A stretch of DNA of 64,000 bases from Locusta migratoria (GCA_026315105.1 CM048744.1:974368221-974432220), one strand, 5' to 3'; counted from the stretch's first letter, positions 9,816 through 21,329 are shown. The notes: generated from the letters alone by a model not told the origin. A program made the numbers and translations.

Positions 9816-10030
9816 TTCCACATTAAAGGTGATCGCACCCAGCAACATGTGTAAATTGTTTAACATGAGACTTTAGGCGTAAATCTCTATACCTATAAAA
9901 TGTGAATGTCTGTTCCGTGTACGTTTATCACAACCGAACCACAAGAAATAAATAAAGAGCTAAAAATTTGTACAGTTACTAATGTCTACCCGGGGAAGGC
10001 TTTAGGCACGGTTTTATTGCGATCGGATAG

Positions 10031-10031
<1 letters not shown>

Positions 10032-10106
<75 letters not shown>
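10032..10106. repeat. (TA)n microsatellite
   Basis: Uninterrupted TA dinucleotide run of about 75 bp between two copies of the Helitron 5' module. Probably length-polymorphic. Confidence 0.97.
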
Positions 10107-10110
<4 letters not shown>

Positions 10111-10664
10111 GTGAATGTCTGTTCGGTGTACGCTTATCACGTACGGACGACAAGACGAAGAGACTTAAATATTTGTACAGTTACTAATTTCTACCTAAGG
10201 AAGGTTTTAGGCACGGTTTTATAGCGCTCTGATTGATATTTAGTAATTTGAAGAATCTAACGTGAAGTGCGGAACAATAATTACACTTTGAAAATTATAT
10301 TTACTCTTTGAAAATGGTTTTATTGGTTGCATTGTTGCTTGAGGGTTAATAATGATAAAAGGATGGAGTATATTGACATGGAAAGTTATCGGTGTATATA
10401 AAATTCCCAATGTGTGAGCGTGTTAATATTTCGCTCTGCAGCGAAAACTACAGATCGCAAACGAATGGTCTGTGTGTAATTGTTGTCCGAAATCTCCCGT
10501 TGTACACCATAGCAGTTCCATGTCGATAGCTATAAGGGATGGAAAATATGGTGCTCGAAAGTCGTCAAATTATTGAAAAATTCGTATTGAAGGCCAGCGA
10601 TGACGTCTGCGACTCTATAGCAAGGAGGTTACATACAGCGAAACGTTTTTGTCAGGAACATCAG

Positions 10665-10960
10665 CTAGAAAAGATGTTTTTATACCTCGCATTCCTTTAA
10701 TCCCTTCAGGTATGCCGTTTCAGTTCAAAAGACTTCAGTTTCCAGTTCGTCTAGCTTTTGCCATGATAATTAACAGAGCTCAAGGATAATCATTAAACGT
10801 CGCAGGAATCCATTTAGAGGCCTCATGTTTTTCACGTGGTCAGTTATACTTCGCTTGCTCCAAACAATACCACAAATAACGTAGTTTACCAGAATGCCCT
10901 AAAATGAAAATAAAATGAATTTGGACGTTACTCTCCCCACAAGTGTTGAGATATTGCAAC
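10665..10960 (+). pseudogene. Helitron helicase, C-terminal remnant
   Basis: Translation by eye gives FIPRIPLIPSGMPFQFKRLQ, then FPVRLAFAMIINRAQG, a stop, SLNVAGIHLE, then SRGQLYFACSK. This matches the C-terminal end of the Pif1-like helicase domain of Helitron Rep/Helicase proteins, where FAMTINKAQGQS and HGQLYVA(C/L)SR are the expected signatures. An in-frame stop after RAQG and another after KQYHK disable it. The Rep domain and helicase motifs I-IV are missing. Confidence 0.85.
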
Positions 10961-11172
10961 ACAGGCTATAAGGAATAATGCCTGTATTATTTATTGAAAA
11001 TCATTATATACTTCACTTTTTTTTTATTTGAATGTTGATTAAAATGTTTGTTTCTAAAGAAGGTATTGTATTTCATTTCATCCTTCAAAACCAGTCTCAT
11101 AGCACACTACTGAAAGATAGCTTATCTATCATAATCAACCAACACGCGAGCGGAGCCGCGGGTTTAAGTTAG

Positions 11173-11490
11173 TTGGGACTATATAACAGTACTGTTGTTT
11201 GTCATTTTTGGCGGCCTTCACAGGAGTCCACTCGGTGACGCCGCTGACCGGTCAAGCAGTGTGTCGTCGCATATCGACAACCGACACGTAATTTCAACAT
11301 AGCAGTAACAACAGCGGCAGCATCTAAGTCGGTCGCGGCGGCCTGAAAACCGCTCACACAGCTTCGCCCCACGCCCCTTACCACAGCATCACGTTGGCGA
11401 CCCACTGTCAGGTTGACTTGGCTGACGCAGCGGCAAATTATAGTTTCGTTGTGATTTAAAATGCGTGTACTAGTTCATATCTCCCGTACC
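11173..11490. repeat. Partial copy of the interior of the 27.8 kb hAT family
   Basis: Shares with 28893-29200 the blocks AACAGTA.TGTTG, CACTCGGTG.CGCCGCTGAC, CATAGCAGTAACAA.AGCGGC, GGTCGCGGCGGC, CACGTTGGCGACC or close variants, and TTGTGATTTA. The copy starts exactly where the Helitron ends. No terminal repeats present. Confidence 0.7.
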
Positions 11491-12539
11491 GAAAAACAAA
11501 GTCTGGGAAGTGACGAAACACGTTCCGGCCGAAATGAAACCCTGCTGCCCGATGTCCGTAACTTGCTGCCTATTTCAGCACAGTGTGTTCTGGTCATCCT
11601 CAGGTGAAAACTGACGAACGTCGCAGTCGACCTGAGCTCACGTGCAACAGTATTCCCAAATAGAGCATTTAGCACGCCAGGAAACTTTTAAATTTCATAC
11701 CACAGAAACTGTTCAGCAATAAGAGTAGTCGCATATACTACTATTGCTTGTTTTCTTTTTGTTTTTGTGTGAGTTTGTTTGCATTTACATCGAGGAGTCG
11801 AATGTATTACCATTTTTTGTTTTGTTTTTGTGTGAGTTTGTTTGTTTTTGTTTACTTACATCGCTATGGAGTCAATACCACGTGCACAGATGGTTGCATT
11901 TTTACTTACAAGATAATAGACTCTGCGAGAAATGTTAGCTGACTTCCATCTGGATAACGGTTAAACCTGATGAAGCCGACACGTACTCACCTGTAAGAGA
12001 GGAAAAAAAAGAACAGATTAGTACAGCTCTGCTACCACAGGCAGGCCGAATAACGTTAAGTGACAATGTCAGTGAGCATCCACAATCGACAGTTCATTAA
12101 ACCACAATAATCTTTCAATTTTTTATATCCAGTATGAGAAAATTGTAGTGATTACCAGGTAATTCAATCAGATGACGGTGCAGTTAAAGACGCAAAGAAT
12201 CATTTTTTGCTGGAATTTCTTCCTTCTATTCTTCTCATTCACTACAGTTTCTTCAAATTCATCCCGTGTGTAACCAACACACGTCAAGCACAAATTGCTT
12301 TAAAATAAAGCAAAATAACGCTAATTATGAAAACAATGACAAATTTTCCTAAGTGTAAATTAATATAGTAAGTAAAAGAACTGTTGTAGAGATACAAGAA
12401 ATAGAAACGTTTCCAATTATTTTCAGGGGTCAACCGAAGCGAGTCCTTATTGTCCGTTTGAAAAAATTTTATAGACGCAAATATTTATTCTATGTACTGA
12501 ATTTTGCACAGAAAAGATTAGGTGCAGTGTCTGTTTCAA
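11491..12539. other. Spacer with a small tandem duplication
   Basis: No gene recognised. At 11748-11870 a ~70 bp T-rich unit (TTTTTGTGTGAGTTTGTTTG) is tandemly duplicated. The remainder is AT-rich. Confidence 0.4.
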
Positions 12540-13386
12540 TTTTTTTTTTTATTTATTCGTGTCAAAAGCGTTGATACAAAGGTCAAAGACAAGAGTACAA
12601 CTATGATACAAAACAAAATAGATTATATATAAACAAATTGCAAAACCACTAAATGTAATCAGACCAAAAATTAGCAAGCTCGACGGCATTCTCCTTGGCT
12701 TGCAATAGGTCCTCCAACGTGCAGATACTGGGAAATGAGGACAGCTGTACAGGTTTGTTCTACCCACCCCACTTCTTAGTCTGTTGAGGGACTTCCACAT
12801 TTTCCACGACATATTTTCGCCTGGGGGCAGCGTCTCCAGAGGTGGAATCCATGTTGTGATATCAGCATTTATGGTTGTCGTGCCGTTGAAGGTGATGTAC
12901 TACAGTTGACAGTAGTTTTCGTAAAACTCTTCCTGGATTTCAGCCTGCTTGGGGGAGTTTGCTGCCCATGTAGCGGGTGAGCAGCGTTTTGTTCTACTTT
13001 GCGTCTCTCTATATTTGCGTCAACTTCCCGTCTTATATCTGGCGAGGCTATCCCCGCGAGGTTGTATAGTTTGTGAGTAGGCGTTGCCCTCAGGCATCCT
13101 GTTGTTATTCTACAGGTCTCGTTGAGGGCAACATCTACGTGCCTGGCATGGACAGATGTATACCAAACAGGGCAGGCGTATTCAGGAGCAGAGTAACATA
13201 GTGCAATTGCCGTTGTTCTGAGTACTGTCGGTTCGGCACTCCATCCACTGATGACGTTATTGCGTGCAGATACTTTTTGTTTTACGTTTAGGCAGTGCTT
13301 CCTAAATGTCAACGCACGATCCAGTGTGACCCCCAGGTATTGTGGGCAGTGCTCCAACTCTGAGCCATTCCATATTAGTTTTAATT
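12540..13386 (-). pseudogene. YADD-type non-LTR retrotransposon, C-terminal part
   Basis: The minus frame 13393-12869 encodes the segment after the reverse transcriptase palm: GQLKLIWNGSELEHCPQYLG, VTLDRALTFRKHC, ALCYSAPEYACPVWYTSVHA, VALNETCRITTGCL, LYNLAGIASPDIRREV. This block is typical of an arthropod non-LTR family of the Jockey superfamily type; the clade is not fixed. Downstream is a 3' UTR ending in a T run at 12540-12551 on the plus strand, i.e. a poly(A) tail. The element is interrupted at 13386/13387 by the GGCCCAC repeat and resumes at ~17198. Confidence 0.8.
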
Positions 13387-14056
13387 GGCCCACTTTAGGT
13401 TACGGTAGTAACACTAAAAGTGGGCCTTTGCGATCGTCTTTTGACAGCTCGAAATTTAAATGAAAATAACGGCTTAACCATTCATCTGACACAAAAATTG
13501 AATAACCGACTTTGTAGAGGAGAAAATTCTCTCTTATGTTTTTTTTTCTTCATATCTCGTATAGTTTCAGAGATATTTGCAAAAATAACGGCGATTTTGG
13601 GATGTCTGTCTGTCTGTTTGTCCATAAAGTGTTCCCTATTTTTAAGACGAACCGTTCAACCGATTAGCACCAAATTTTACAGACATCATTGTAGGCCGCC
13701 ATAGACCAGAACCTCCATTTTTCAAATTTTTTGGACAAAAAATACGATAGTAATACAAAAAAAGCCGTTTGTAATATAATTGTATTTGCAAACGAACCGT
13801 TCATCTGACACGAAAATTGAATAAACGAATTTATAGACGAGATAATTCTCTACAGCTTTGTTCCCTTATGTTTTTTTCATATCTCGTATCGTTTGAGAGA
13901 TATCTGCAAAAATAACGGTGTTTTGACGCCCTCCTTTGAATTAACGAAAACTAGCCGTTCGCAGATGTCATGTGGCAATCGTCGCCCAGAACTCTCTCTG
14001 GCATACGCCATCTTGCGTTGCGTATTTGATGATTTTCTTATTGTAACTTACACGTT

Positions 14057-15736
14057 TGCCTTTCCTTAATCTGTCTTCTAAGATTAGACGTAAAGTGAGT
14101 ATTGCCTCCCGGGTTCCTACGTTCCTCCTGAATCCAAACTGATCTTCCCCGAGGTCAGCTTCTACCAGCTTTTCCATTCTCCTGTAGATAATTCGTGTTA
14201 AAATTTTGCAACCATGACTTATCAAACTGATGGTTCTGTAATTTTCACACCTGTCTGCGCCTGATTTCTTTGGAATGGGGATTATTACATTTTTCTTAAA
14301 GTCTGAGGGCATTTCGCCTGTCTCATACATCCTACACACCAGTTCAAATAGTCTTGTCATGGCTGGCTCTCCCAGAGACTTTAGTAGCTCTGAGGGTATT
14401 TCATCTACTCCTGGGGCCTTGTTCCGACCTAGGTCTTTCAAGGCTCTGTCAAATTCATCTCTCAGTATAGTATCTCCTATTTCATCTTGATCGACTTCCT
14501 CTTCCCTTCCTACAACATCGTCTCTAAGTTCATTTCCTTTGTAGAGCTGCTCTATGTACTCTTTCCACCTTTCAGCTTTCGCTTCTATGCTGAGAACTGG
14601 TTTCCCATCTGAGTTCTTGATATTCGCAGAGTTGCTTTTCTTGTCCCCAAATGTCTCTTTTATTTTCCTGTAGGCATTATCTACTTTTCCCCTTGCTATA
14701 CATTCTTCTACAGATTTACATTTGGCTTCTAGCCACTCCTGCTTAGCCATTTTGCACTTCCTGTCAATCTCATTTTTTAGCCGTCTGTACTCCATTTTGC
14801 CTGTTTCATTTACGGCATTTTTATATTTTCTCCTTTCATCAATTAAATTTAGTATTTCCTGTGATATCCAAGGATTTTTTGTAGGTCTTGCCTTTCTACC
14901 TATTTTGTCCTCCGCTGCCTTCACTATTTCATCTCTCAATGCTACCCATTCCTCTTCTACTGTTTTATTTCCCCCTGTTTCTGCCAATTGTTGCCTAAAT
15001 CTCCACCGGAAATTCTCCAGAACATCAGTTTCCTTCAATCTATCTAAGTCCCATCTCCTTATTTTCCTACCTTTCTGCAGTTTTTTCAGTTTCAGCCTAC
15101 AGTTCATGAATAACAAGTTATGGTCAGAGTCTATATCTGCCCCTGGGTATGTCCTGCAGTTTGTAACCTGGTTCCGGTACCTATGTCTTACCATTATAAA
15201 ATCTATCTGATATCTTCCGGTGTCTCCTGGTCTCTTCCATGTATACAACCTTCTTTTGTGATTCTTAAACCACGTGTTTGTTACGATTAAATCATGTTCA
15301 GTGCAAAATTCTACCAGGCGACTTCCTCTTTCATTCCTCCTGCCCAGTCCATATTCACCTATTATTTTTCCTTCTCTTCCTTTTCCAACTACCGAATTCC
15401 AGTCTCCCATCACAATTAAGTTTTCCTCTCCCTTAACTGTCTGAATAATTTCCTTTAGCTCCTCATATATTTCTTCGATCTCCTCATCATCGGCAGAGCT
15501 AGTTGGCATATAAACCTGTACTACTGTTGTCGGTGTTGGCTTCGTATCTATCTTTACAATGATAATGCGATCACTGTGCTGGTCATAGTAGTTTACCCGC
15601 ATTCCTATTTTCTTATTCATTATCAGTCCTACTCCTGTGATAGCCCCAACTGATTTTGTATTTATAATCCTGTACTCACCTGACCAGAAATCCTGTTCAT
15701 CCTGCCACCGAACTTCACTAATCCCCACTACAACAT
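14057..15736 (-). pseudogene. RTE-like LINE: endonuclease and RT fingers, inverted 5' half
   Basis: A long minus-strand frame (601 codons to the next stop) encodes an APE-type endonuclease: VVVGISEVRWQDEQ, YDQHSDRIIIVKI, VQVYMPTSSADDEE, VMGDWNSVVG, WKRPGDTGRYQIDFIMV, SDHNLL. It then gives the start of reverse transcriptase: RNKAPGVDEIPSELLK, NVIIPIPKKSGADRCENYRT, GEDQFGFRRNVGTREAI. It stops after LRKGK. The next residues of the protein are on the plus strand starting at ~15736. The N-terminus is missing (5' truncation within the endonuclease). The frame is open throughout, so the copy is young. Confidence 0.9.
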
Positions 15737-16831
15737 TTTTAGCTTTTGTAGATTTGGAGAAAGCTTTTGACAATGTTAACTGGAATACACTCTTTCAAAT
15801 TCTGAAGTCAGCAGGGGTAAAATACAGGGAAAGGAGAGTTATTTACAACTTGTACAAAAGCCAGACCGCAGTTATTAGACTTGAAGGGCATGAAAGGGAA
15901 GCATCAGTTGGGAAGGGAGTAAGACAGGGTTGTAGCCTTTCTCCAATGTTATTCAATTTGTACATCGAGCAGGCGGTGAAGGAAAGCAAGGAAAAATTTG
16001 GAATAGGGATTAAAGTTCAGGGGGAAGAAATAAAGACATTGCGTTTTGCTGATGACATTGTAATTCTGTCAGAGACAGCGAAGGATCTGGAAGAGCAGTT
16101 GAATGGAATGGAAAGCGTGTTGAAGAGAGCATATAAAATGAACATTAACAAGAGCAAAACAAAAATAATGGAATGCGGTCTTGGAAAATCAGGCGATGCT
16201 GAAGGAATTAGATTAGGTAACGAAACAATGAAGGTGGTAGATGAGTTTTGTTACTTGGGTAGTAAAATAACATGCGATGGTCGCAGTACAGAGGATATAA
16301 AATGCAGAATGGCAATGGGAAGAAAAGCATTTTTGAAAAAGAGAAATTTGCTAACATCGAATATTAATTTAAGGGTAAGGAAGTCTTTTCTGAAGGCATT
16401 TGTGTGGAGTGTTGCCTTGTATGGGAGTGAAACATGGACGATAAGCAGTGCTGACAGGAAGAGAATAGAGGCTTTTGAAATGTGGTGCTACAGAAGAATG
16501 CTGAAGATTAGGTGGGTAGATCACATAACTAATGAAGAGGTACTGAACAGAATTGGTGAGCGAAGGAATTTTTGGCATACCCTGACTAAAAGAAGGGATC
16601 GCTTGGTAGGACACATTCTTAGACATCGGGGAATCGTAAATTTAGCATTGGAGGGAAGTGTGTGGGGTAAAAATCGCAGAGGGAGACCAAGAGACGCGTA
16701 TAGTAAGCAGATTCAAGTGGATGTGGGTTGCTGTTCTTACGAGGAGATGAAAAGGCTTGCTCAGGATAGAGTAGGGTGGAGAGCTGCATCAAACCAGTCT
16801 CCGGACTGAAGACCATAACAACAACAACAAC
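15737..16831 (+). pseudogene. RTE-like LINE: RT palm, thumb and tail, direct 3' half
   Basis: The plus strand continues the protein broken off at 14057: TFLAFVDLEKAFDNVNWN, KGVRQGCSLSPMLFNLYIEQ, LRFADDIVILSET (catalytic FADD at 16045-16056), YLGSKITCDGRSTEDIKCRM, WSVALYGSETWTI, WCYRRMLKIRWVDHITNEEV, LVGHILRHRGIVNLALEGS and a terminal NQSPD at 16809. The 3' end is a (CAA)n tail (16818-16833). With the 14057-15736 half it forms one RTE copy whose 5' half is inverted. The flanking AACTTACACGTT repeats at 14045-14056 and 16832-16843 are the target duplication. Confidence 0.92.
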
Positions 16832-17197
16832 AACTTACACGTTGTCATTTCAAAGCAATGAAGCACTGAAGAATTCACAAAAACACGCCGTTCTTCGTAC
16901 GATAATGATAATCTAGTGTATACAAATGCTATAGTAGCATCATTTAACAACGGCCATTAATAATGCAACAATATAGAACGAGACTCCTAAGTGTTAACGT
17001 AGCGTAGTGGGCGATGCGTTGGATTGTGACGATGAAGGTCAATGGTTCGGAACCTGGCAGTACCTAATTTTTTTTCCATAAAAGGAGTTTCAGACACTCT
17101 TATTAATTATTTTTTTATTATTTTATTCCAAAATGTTTGCAAAAACTTATAAAACTACAAATCTAAAGTGGGCCGTAAAACACTTCAGTGCGATTTT

Positions 17198-17705
17198 TTT
17201 TCTTTTTTTTTTTGCGTCTGTTTTGTAGGTGAAAAGCGCATACTTTAGTTTTAGCCTGATAGGGCTTCAAGTGGTTTTAAGACCATATATTAGATGCGTC
17301 ACTACAGTTTCGAAATCTTTGGCTTGAGATGTTGTTGTTGTTGTTGTTGTTGTTGTGGTCTTCAGACCGCAGACTGGTTTGGTGCAGCTCTCCACGCTAC
17401 CCTGTCCTGTGCAATTCTCTTCATATGGGAATAGGTTCGGCTACCTACATCCTTTTGAATCTGCTTACTATATTCAACCCTCAGTCTCCCTCTACGATTT
17501 TCACCCCACACGCTTCCTTCTAATGCTAAGTTGACAATTCCTTTATGTCTCAGCATGTGTGTGGCTTGAGATACTAGTGCCAAATCATCAGCGTAGCTGA
17601 AGCTTTTCGTGATAGGAGGTTGTGGCTCGTCGTTGCTCTAGATGTTAAACAAGGTTGGTGCTAGGACGCTGCCTTGGGGCAGACCGCTTTTCTGTATTCT
17701 GTTTC
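17198..17705 (-). pseudogene. YADD-type non-LTR retrotransposon, RT palm part
   Basis: On the minus strand, 17700-17573 reads GLPQGSVLAPTLFN, one stop, then NDEPQPPITKSFSYADDLAL (YADD at 17584-17595) and VSQA. After removing the RTE 3' fragment, 17319-17200 continues SQAKDFETVVTHLIYGL and KYALFTYKTDA. The protein then resumes at 13386 across the GGCCCAC insertion with QLKLIWNGSELEHCPQYLG. So 12540-13386 and 17198-17705 are one element. It is truncated upstream of GLPQGS. Confidence 0.85.
17331..17561 (-). mobile_element. RTE 3'-end insertion with 11 bp target duplication
   Basis: Reverse-oriented last 231 bp of the RTE family: (GTTGTT)n, CTTCAGACCGCAGACTGGTT, and the region encoding the C-terminal tail. 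TGGCTTGAGAT at 17320-17330 and 17562-17572 is the target duplication, in the codons for SQA of the YADD LINE. A strongly 5'-truncated retrotransposition event. Confidence 0.95.
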
Positions 17706-18167
17706 AAAATAACGTACATTTACGTACCTGACGTTTATGATACTTTTTTGTATTCCCCTACATCTTAATCCCCCGATACCACAGAACCTGTTTCTCTGGA
17801 GATCCACCGCTTGTGCCCTGGGCGCCTCAGATGCAGGTAGACGTGAACCCCGGCCTGCCGGCTTCCTCCAGAGATAGGCGCGTGTGTCGGCCAGACGCCT
17901 TCCGCGGCCACGGCTTTTCGTTCTCCCCAGCTCCCCAAGACGCGGCGCCCTTATCTCTGAATGGCCTCCATACATTGCCGCCGAGCGGCAGGGCTAATAT
18001 CCAGGAAGAGGCGTCTCCACAGGCCGCCGTTTACAAAGTGCTTCTCCTGTGCTTTAGATGTCATTCTTAGGAGCTCTGAAATTATAAGGAAAAAAAGAAA
18101 CCTAACTTCTTACTTTGATTCTTTAACTCAAAGTTGGAAAAAGATATATCACAACAAGCACCAATAA
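17706..18167. other. GC-rich spacer
   Basis: Region 17800-18010 is GC- and CpG-rich with overlapping chance frames on both strands. No recognised gene or repeat family. Confidence 0.4.
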
Positions 18168-19018
18168 TCTACATCTACATGGGATACTCTGCAAATCACA
18201 TTTAAGTGCCTGGCAGAGGGTTCATCGAACCACAATTATACTATTTATCTCCCATTCCATTCTCGAATAGCTCGCGGGAAGAAAGAACACCTGAATCTCT
18301 GTTAGAGCTCTCATTTCTCGTATTTTAGTGTGATGATCATTTCTACCTATGTAAGTGGGAGTCAACAATATATTTTCGCATTCGGAGGAGAATGTTGGTG
18401 ATTGGAGTTTCGCAAGTAGCCCACACCGCAGCGATAAGCGCCGTTTTTGTAGTGATTCCCATCCCAGATCCTGTATCATTTCCGTAACGCTGTCTCCCCT
18501 GTATCGTGACAATACGAAACGAGCTGCTCTTCTTTGGACTCTGTCAATGCCCTCCGTCAAACCCACCTGATAAGGATCCCACACAGGGCAGCAATACTCC
18601 AAATGAGGACGGACAAGCGTAGTGCATGCAGTCTCTTTAGTAGTTCTGTTGCATCTTTTAAGTGTTCTGCCAATAAAACGCAGCCTCTGGTTCGCCTTTC
18701 CTAAGACATTATCTACGTGTTCTTTCCAGTTTAGGTCTGAAGTAATAGTAATTCCTAGGTATTTTGTGGAGATTACGCCCTTCACATTCGATTGATTTAT
18801 GTTGTATACAAAGTTTAACGGATTTCTTTTCGTACTCATGTGGACGACTTCACACTTCGCATTATTTACAGCCAATTGCCAATTTTTACACCATACTGAT
18901 ATCTTATTCAGATCGTTCTGCAGTTGGTTTTGATCTTCAGATGATTTTACTAGACGGTAAATGACGGCGTCAACTGCAAACAACCTAAGAGAGCTACTTA
19001 GATTTTCCCCTAAATCGT
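18168..19018 (-). pseudogene. CR1-like LINE 3' fragment (family A)
   Basis: The minus frame 18983-18222 matches the C-terminal half of the intact CR1-like ORF2 at 31.5-32.3 kb: VDAVIYRLVKSSEDQNQLQN, YLGITITSDLNWKEHVDN, RPHLEYCCPVWDPYQVG, VQRRAARFVLSRYRGDS. The catalytic box is mutated (FADD to FAVD). The 3' UTR ends in ATGTAGATGTAGA (minus strand). 5'-truncated just upstream of the catalytic box. Family A copies also lie at 4475-4925 and 62946-63330, and a more diverged relative at 56730-57366. Confidence 0.9.
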
Positions 19019-19138
19019 CACCCCTTTTGGGAATGACTCAAACTGATCGCTAATTTTTTCCTAAATCACGGAAAGTTTTATTAGTTCACATCCTCTATAA
19101 CACAGTCGTTCCACTGTACGTGAAGATGATAAAAAAAT

Positions 19139-19310
19139 AATAATGATTTTGCAGCCGAGATCGCATTTTTCATTTATTATGTTACCCGTTTCAGCGTGCT
19201 CGACGCCATCTTCAGATCTATTATACAAAGTATAACAAGTGATCTGTATACAAGATTGCCCAGACACTACCTATATACAATTACATGGTTACATACCTGT
19301 CGTAATTTAC
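19139..19310 (-). repeat. Penelope-type terminal repeat, left arm, with hammerhead-like motif
   Basis: Inverted copy of 20001-20172. On the minus strand: CTGAAGA (19209-19215), stem GGCGT..ACGC(T), GAAACGGGTAACATAATAAA. The stem is perfect in the right arm and has one change here. As elsewhere, one T separates CTGAAGA from the stem. Confidence 0.6.
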
Positions 19311-20000
19311 TTGACCCTCTCACTGCTGGAAATTTTGTAATATTAGCATGGATACATTCTTAAGCATTGGCTACCTGTATTCAACCCTCTATCATACTAA
19401 TATGCCTGTACGCACCAGTCCTTGCAGACTGTACCACATGCATTCATAACACGAACTTAAAAAAAGGGATATATCTGTTGACAAGTACAATTTCTGTATA
19501 GGATAGTTTAGTAAGTGTAATATGCTTTCTTTCAGCCATCTGTGACTTGTATGTATATGAACATTAATATATATGTATAAAAATTGTAACTTTTCTGTAC
19601 ATCACAATAGTTAACTGACATAGCGCCTTACATTCTGTGGTTCTTAATATAGTAATTTATACAAATTGTATATATATGACATTGGATGTATTGTGATAAA
19701 ATGTACTACATGTAACTTTTACATGTCAATGTATATATATGCATTATATATAAAGCAAAAAAATAAATAAATAAAAAAGACGACCACAAAGGGCAGAGAC
19801 CATTGTATAAATGCGCATGTAGCATCTTTGTATATAGTTTTCCCGCCTAACAGTTAGTGTTATACTGGACTTCAATTAATATTGAACTTAGACTTTGAAG
19901 TACCTCGCTTCAGAACCATTAGAAGATGGATATATATATATATTATTTGTGACTAGAAATTTTATGTTCGGTTTAGTATATAAATATGTTGTGTAGTTAC
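19311..20000. other. AT-rich centre of a long inverted pair
   Basis: About 690 bp of AT-rich sequence with TATATA clusters between the two Penelope-type arms. No coding frame recognised. Confidence 0.5.
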
Positions 20001-20172
20001 GTAATTTACGAAGGGTATGTAACCATGTAATTGTATATATGTAGTGTCTTGGTAATCATGTATACAGATCACTTGTTAAACTTTGTATAATAGGTCTGAA
20101 GATGGCGTCGGGCACGCCGAAACCGGTAACATAATAAATGAAAAATGCGATTTTGGCTGCAAATTCATTATT
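20001..20172 (+). repeat. Penelope-type terminal repeat, right arm, with hammerhead-like motif
   Basis: CTGAAGA at 20096-20102, T, then GGCGT-CGGGC-ACGCC and GAAACCGGTAAC. The GGCGT/ACGCC stem is perfect. Core order CUGANGA, helix II, GAAA matches a hammerhead ribozyme except for the extra U. Partner arm at 19139-19310. Confidence 0.6.
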
Positions 20173-21240
20173 AAACAATTATAGATCCCCCCATCGAACA
20201 ATGATTTCCTAATATAAAAAAAGAACTTTTATGCTGGCTGAAGTCCACTGCGTTGTGAGCTGTTTTCGGCATTCACTAAAAGATTGATGTTTCAGGATAG
20301 TTTCGTAAATCATAAACATGATGCTAGTTGATATGGAAACTATTTTATTTCCCTTTAAATGAATATTAAACCAGACATATAGATGCACAACGACCAAAAA
20401 TAAAATTAAAAAAATGCATCAGCAAGATAACAGAGCTGCTTACAGGTTTGTGACTACGAACAGAGTGCGAAAACATGGCTTCTCTACAATGGAACTACAT
20501 AATAATATGAATAACAATGTTGTGCGGTTATTAAATAACTAATACAGGAGTATTTGAAATACGCCAAAATGTTTAACTTGAAATATTACATTTACATTAC
20601 TACTATTAAGTTTAATTTGTGTACTTGTTTCATGAAATTTGTATTCAATGTGGTACGCAAAATAAAAGTCTTGTTTTGACTCATTTTTAAAATAACTGAA
20701 TTTATTTACGTTATTTGTGTTTTTGAAGTGTACACGTATCTGTTTTGGCAATATTATGAAGGTGTACTATTATTGAGGCACGTAATTTTAATGTATTTCA
20801 ATTTGCGGTCTAATTTCTTATAAATGCGGATTTGTATAAAGTCGTCGTAGTTGCGTCTATTTTGAAGCTAGTTCCTTAGTACCAAAATGATTATTAATTT
20901 TAGTATGTGAAAAATGCTAAGTATTTAATTTAGGATGTAGTGGTATATGAAACATGGTCTTCCGTAATTTATTTAAACAAAAGATACATATATAATCATG
21001 TTGTGCAATAGTTATAACATGTAATATTTTTTTTAATATACAAATTAGTATCTATATAGGCTCAGCATATTCTGTAACTAAGTGTAATGCATTTTTAGTG
21101 TTTGCAGCTATTATTTACGAAAGTATTAGAAATTGAAAATTACGTAGAAGAACAGCCAAAGTTATGTTTAAATCAACATACTATTTCTTAAATGTGTTCT
21201 ACTAATAGTGTTAATAGTATGTTAAACTGAACGCGAAAAT
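20173..21240. other. AT-rich spacer
   Basis: More than 1 kb of AT-rich DNA with only short chance frames. Nothing recognised. Confidence 0.5.
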
Positions 21241-21329
21241 GTGATATTTTACATGTCCGGTAGAGAAGTTTCATTTAAGGTTTCTCAGGTTTTTGTCCGT
21301 AATGTTGGCAATGAAACTGTAGGGAGCGC

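Larger units (their letters stand above)
9884..11172 (+). mobile_element. Helitron remnant
   Basis: The 5' side begins TCTCTATACCTATAAAATG, which fits Helitron 5' ends (TC plus AT-rich). The 3' side has a GC-rich hairpin (CGCG...CGCG near 11145-11161) followed ~8 bases later by TTAG then T, a decayed CTRR|T end. A helicase C-terminal remnant lies inside. The 5' module TGTGAATGTCTGTTC occurs twice (9900 and 10110), separated by a TA microsatellite. Confidence 0.75.
13387..17197 (+). mobile_element. GGCCCACTTTAG non-autonomous repeat, copy 2, carrying an RTE insertion
   Basis: Starts GGCCCACTTTAGG at 13387 and reaches CTAAAGTGGGCC at 17163-17174, with the shared tail to ~17197. Without the RTE insertion (14057-16831) it is about 1.0 kb. 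Unlike copies 1 and 3 it carries only ~1.35 internal modules (13475-13795 and the partial 13796-13930). It sits inside the YADD-type LINE. Confidence 0.8.

Noticed and set aside
9906..10109. Plus frame with Tyr-Ile repeat
   Set aside because: Produced by the TA microsatellite.
14722..15210. 162-codon plus-strand frame
   Set aside because: It is the antisense shadow of the RTE endonuclease/RT frame.
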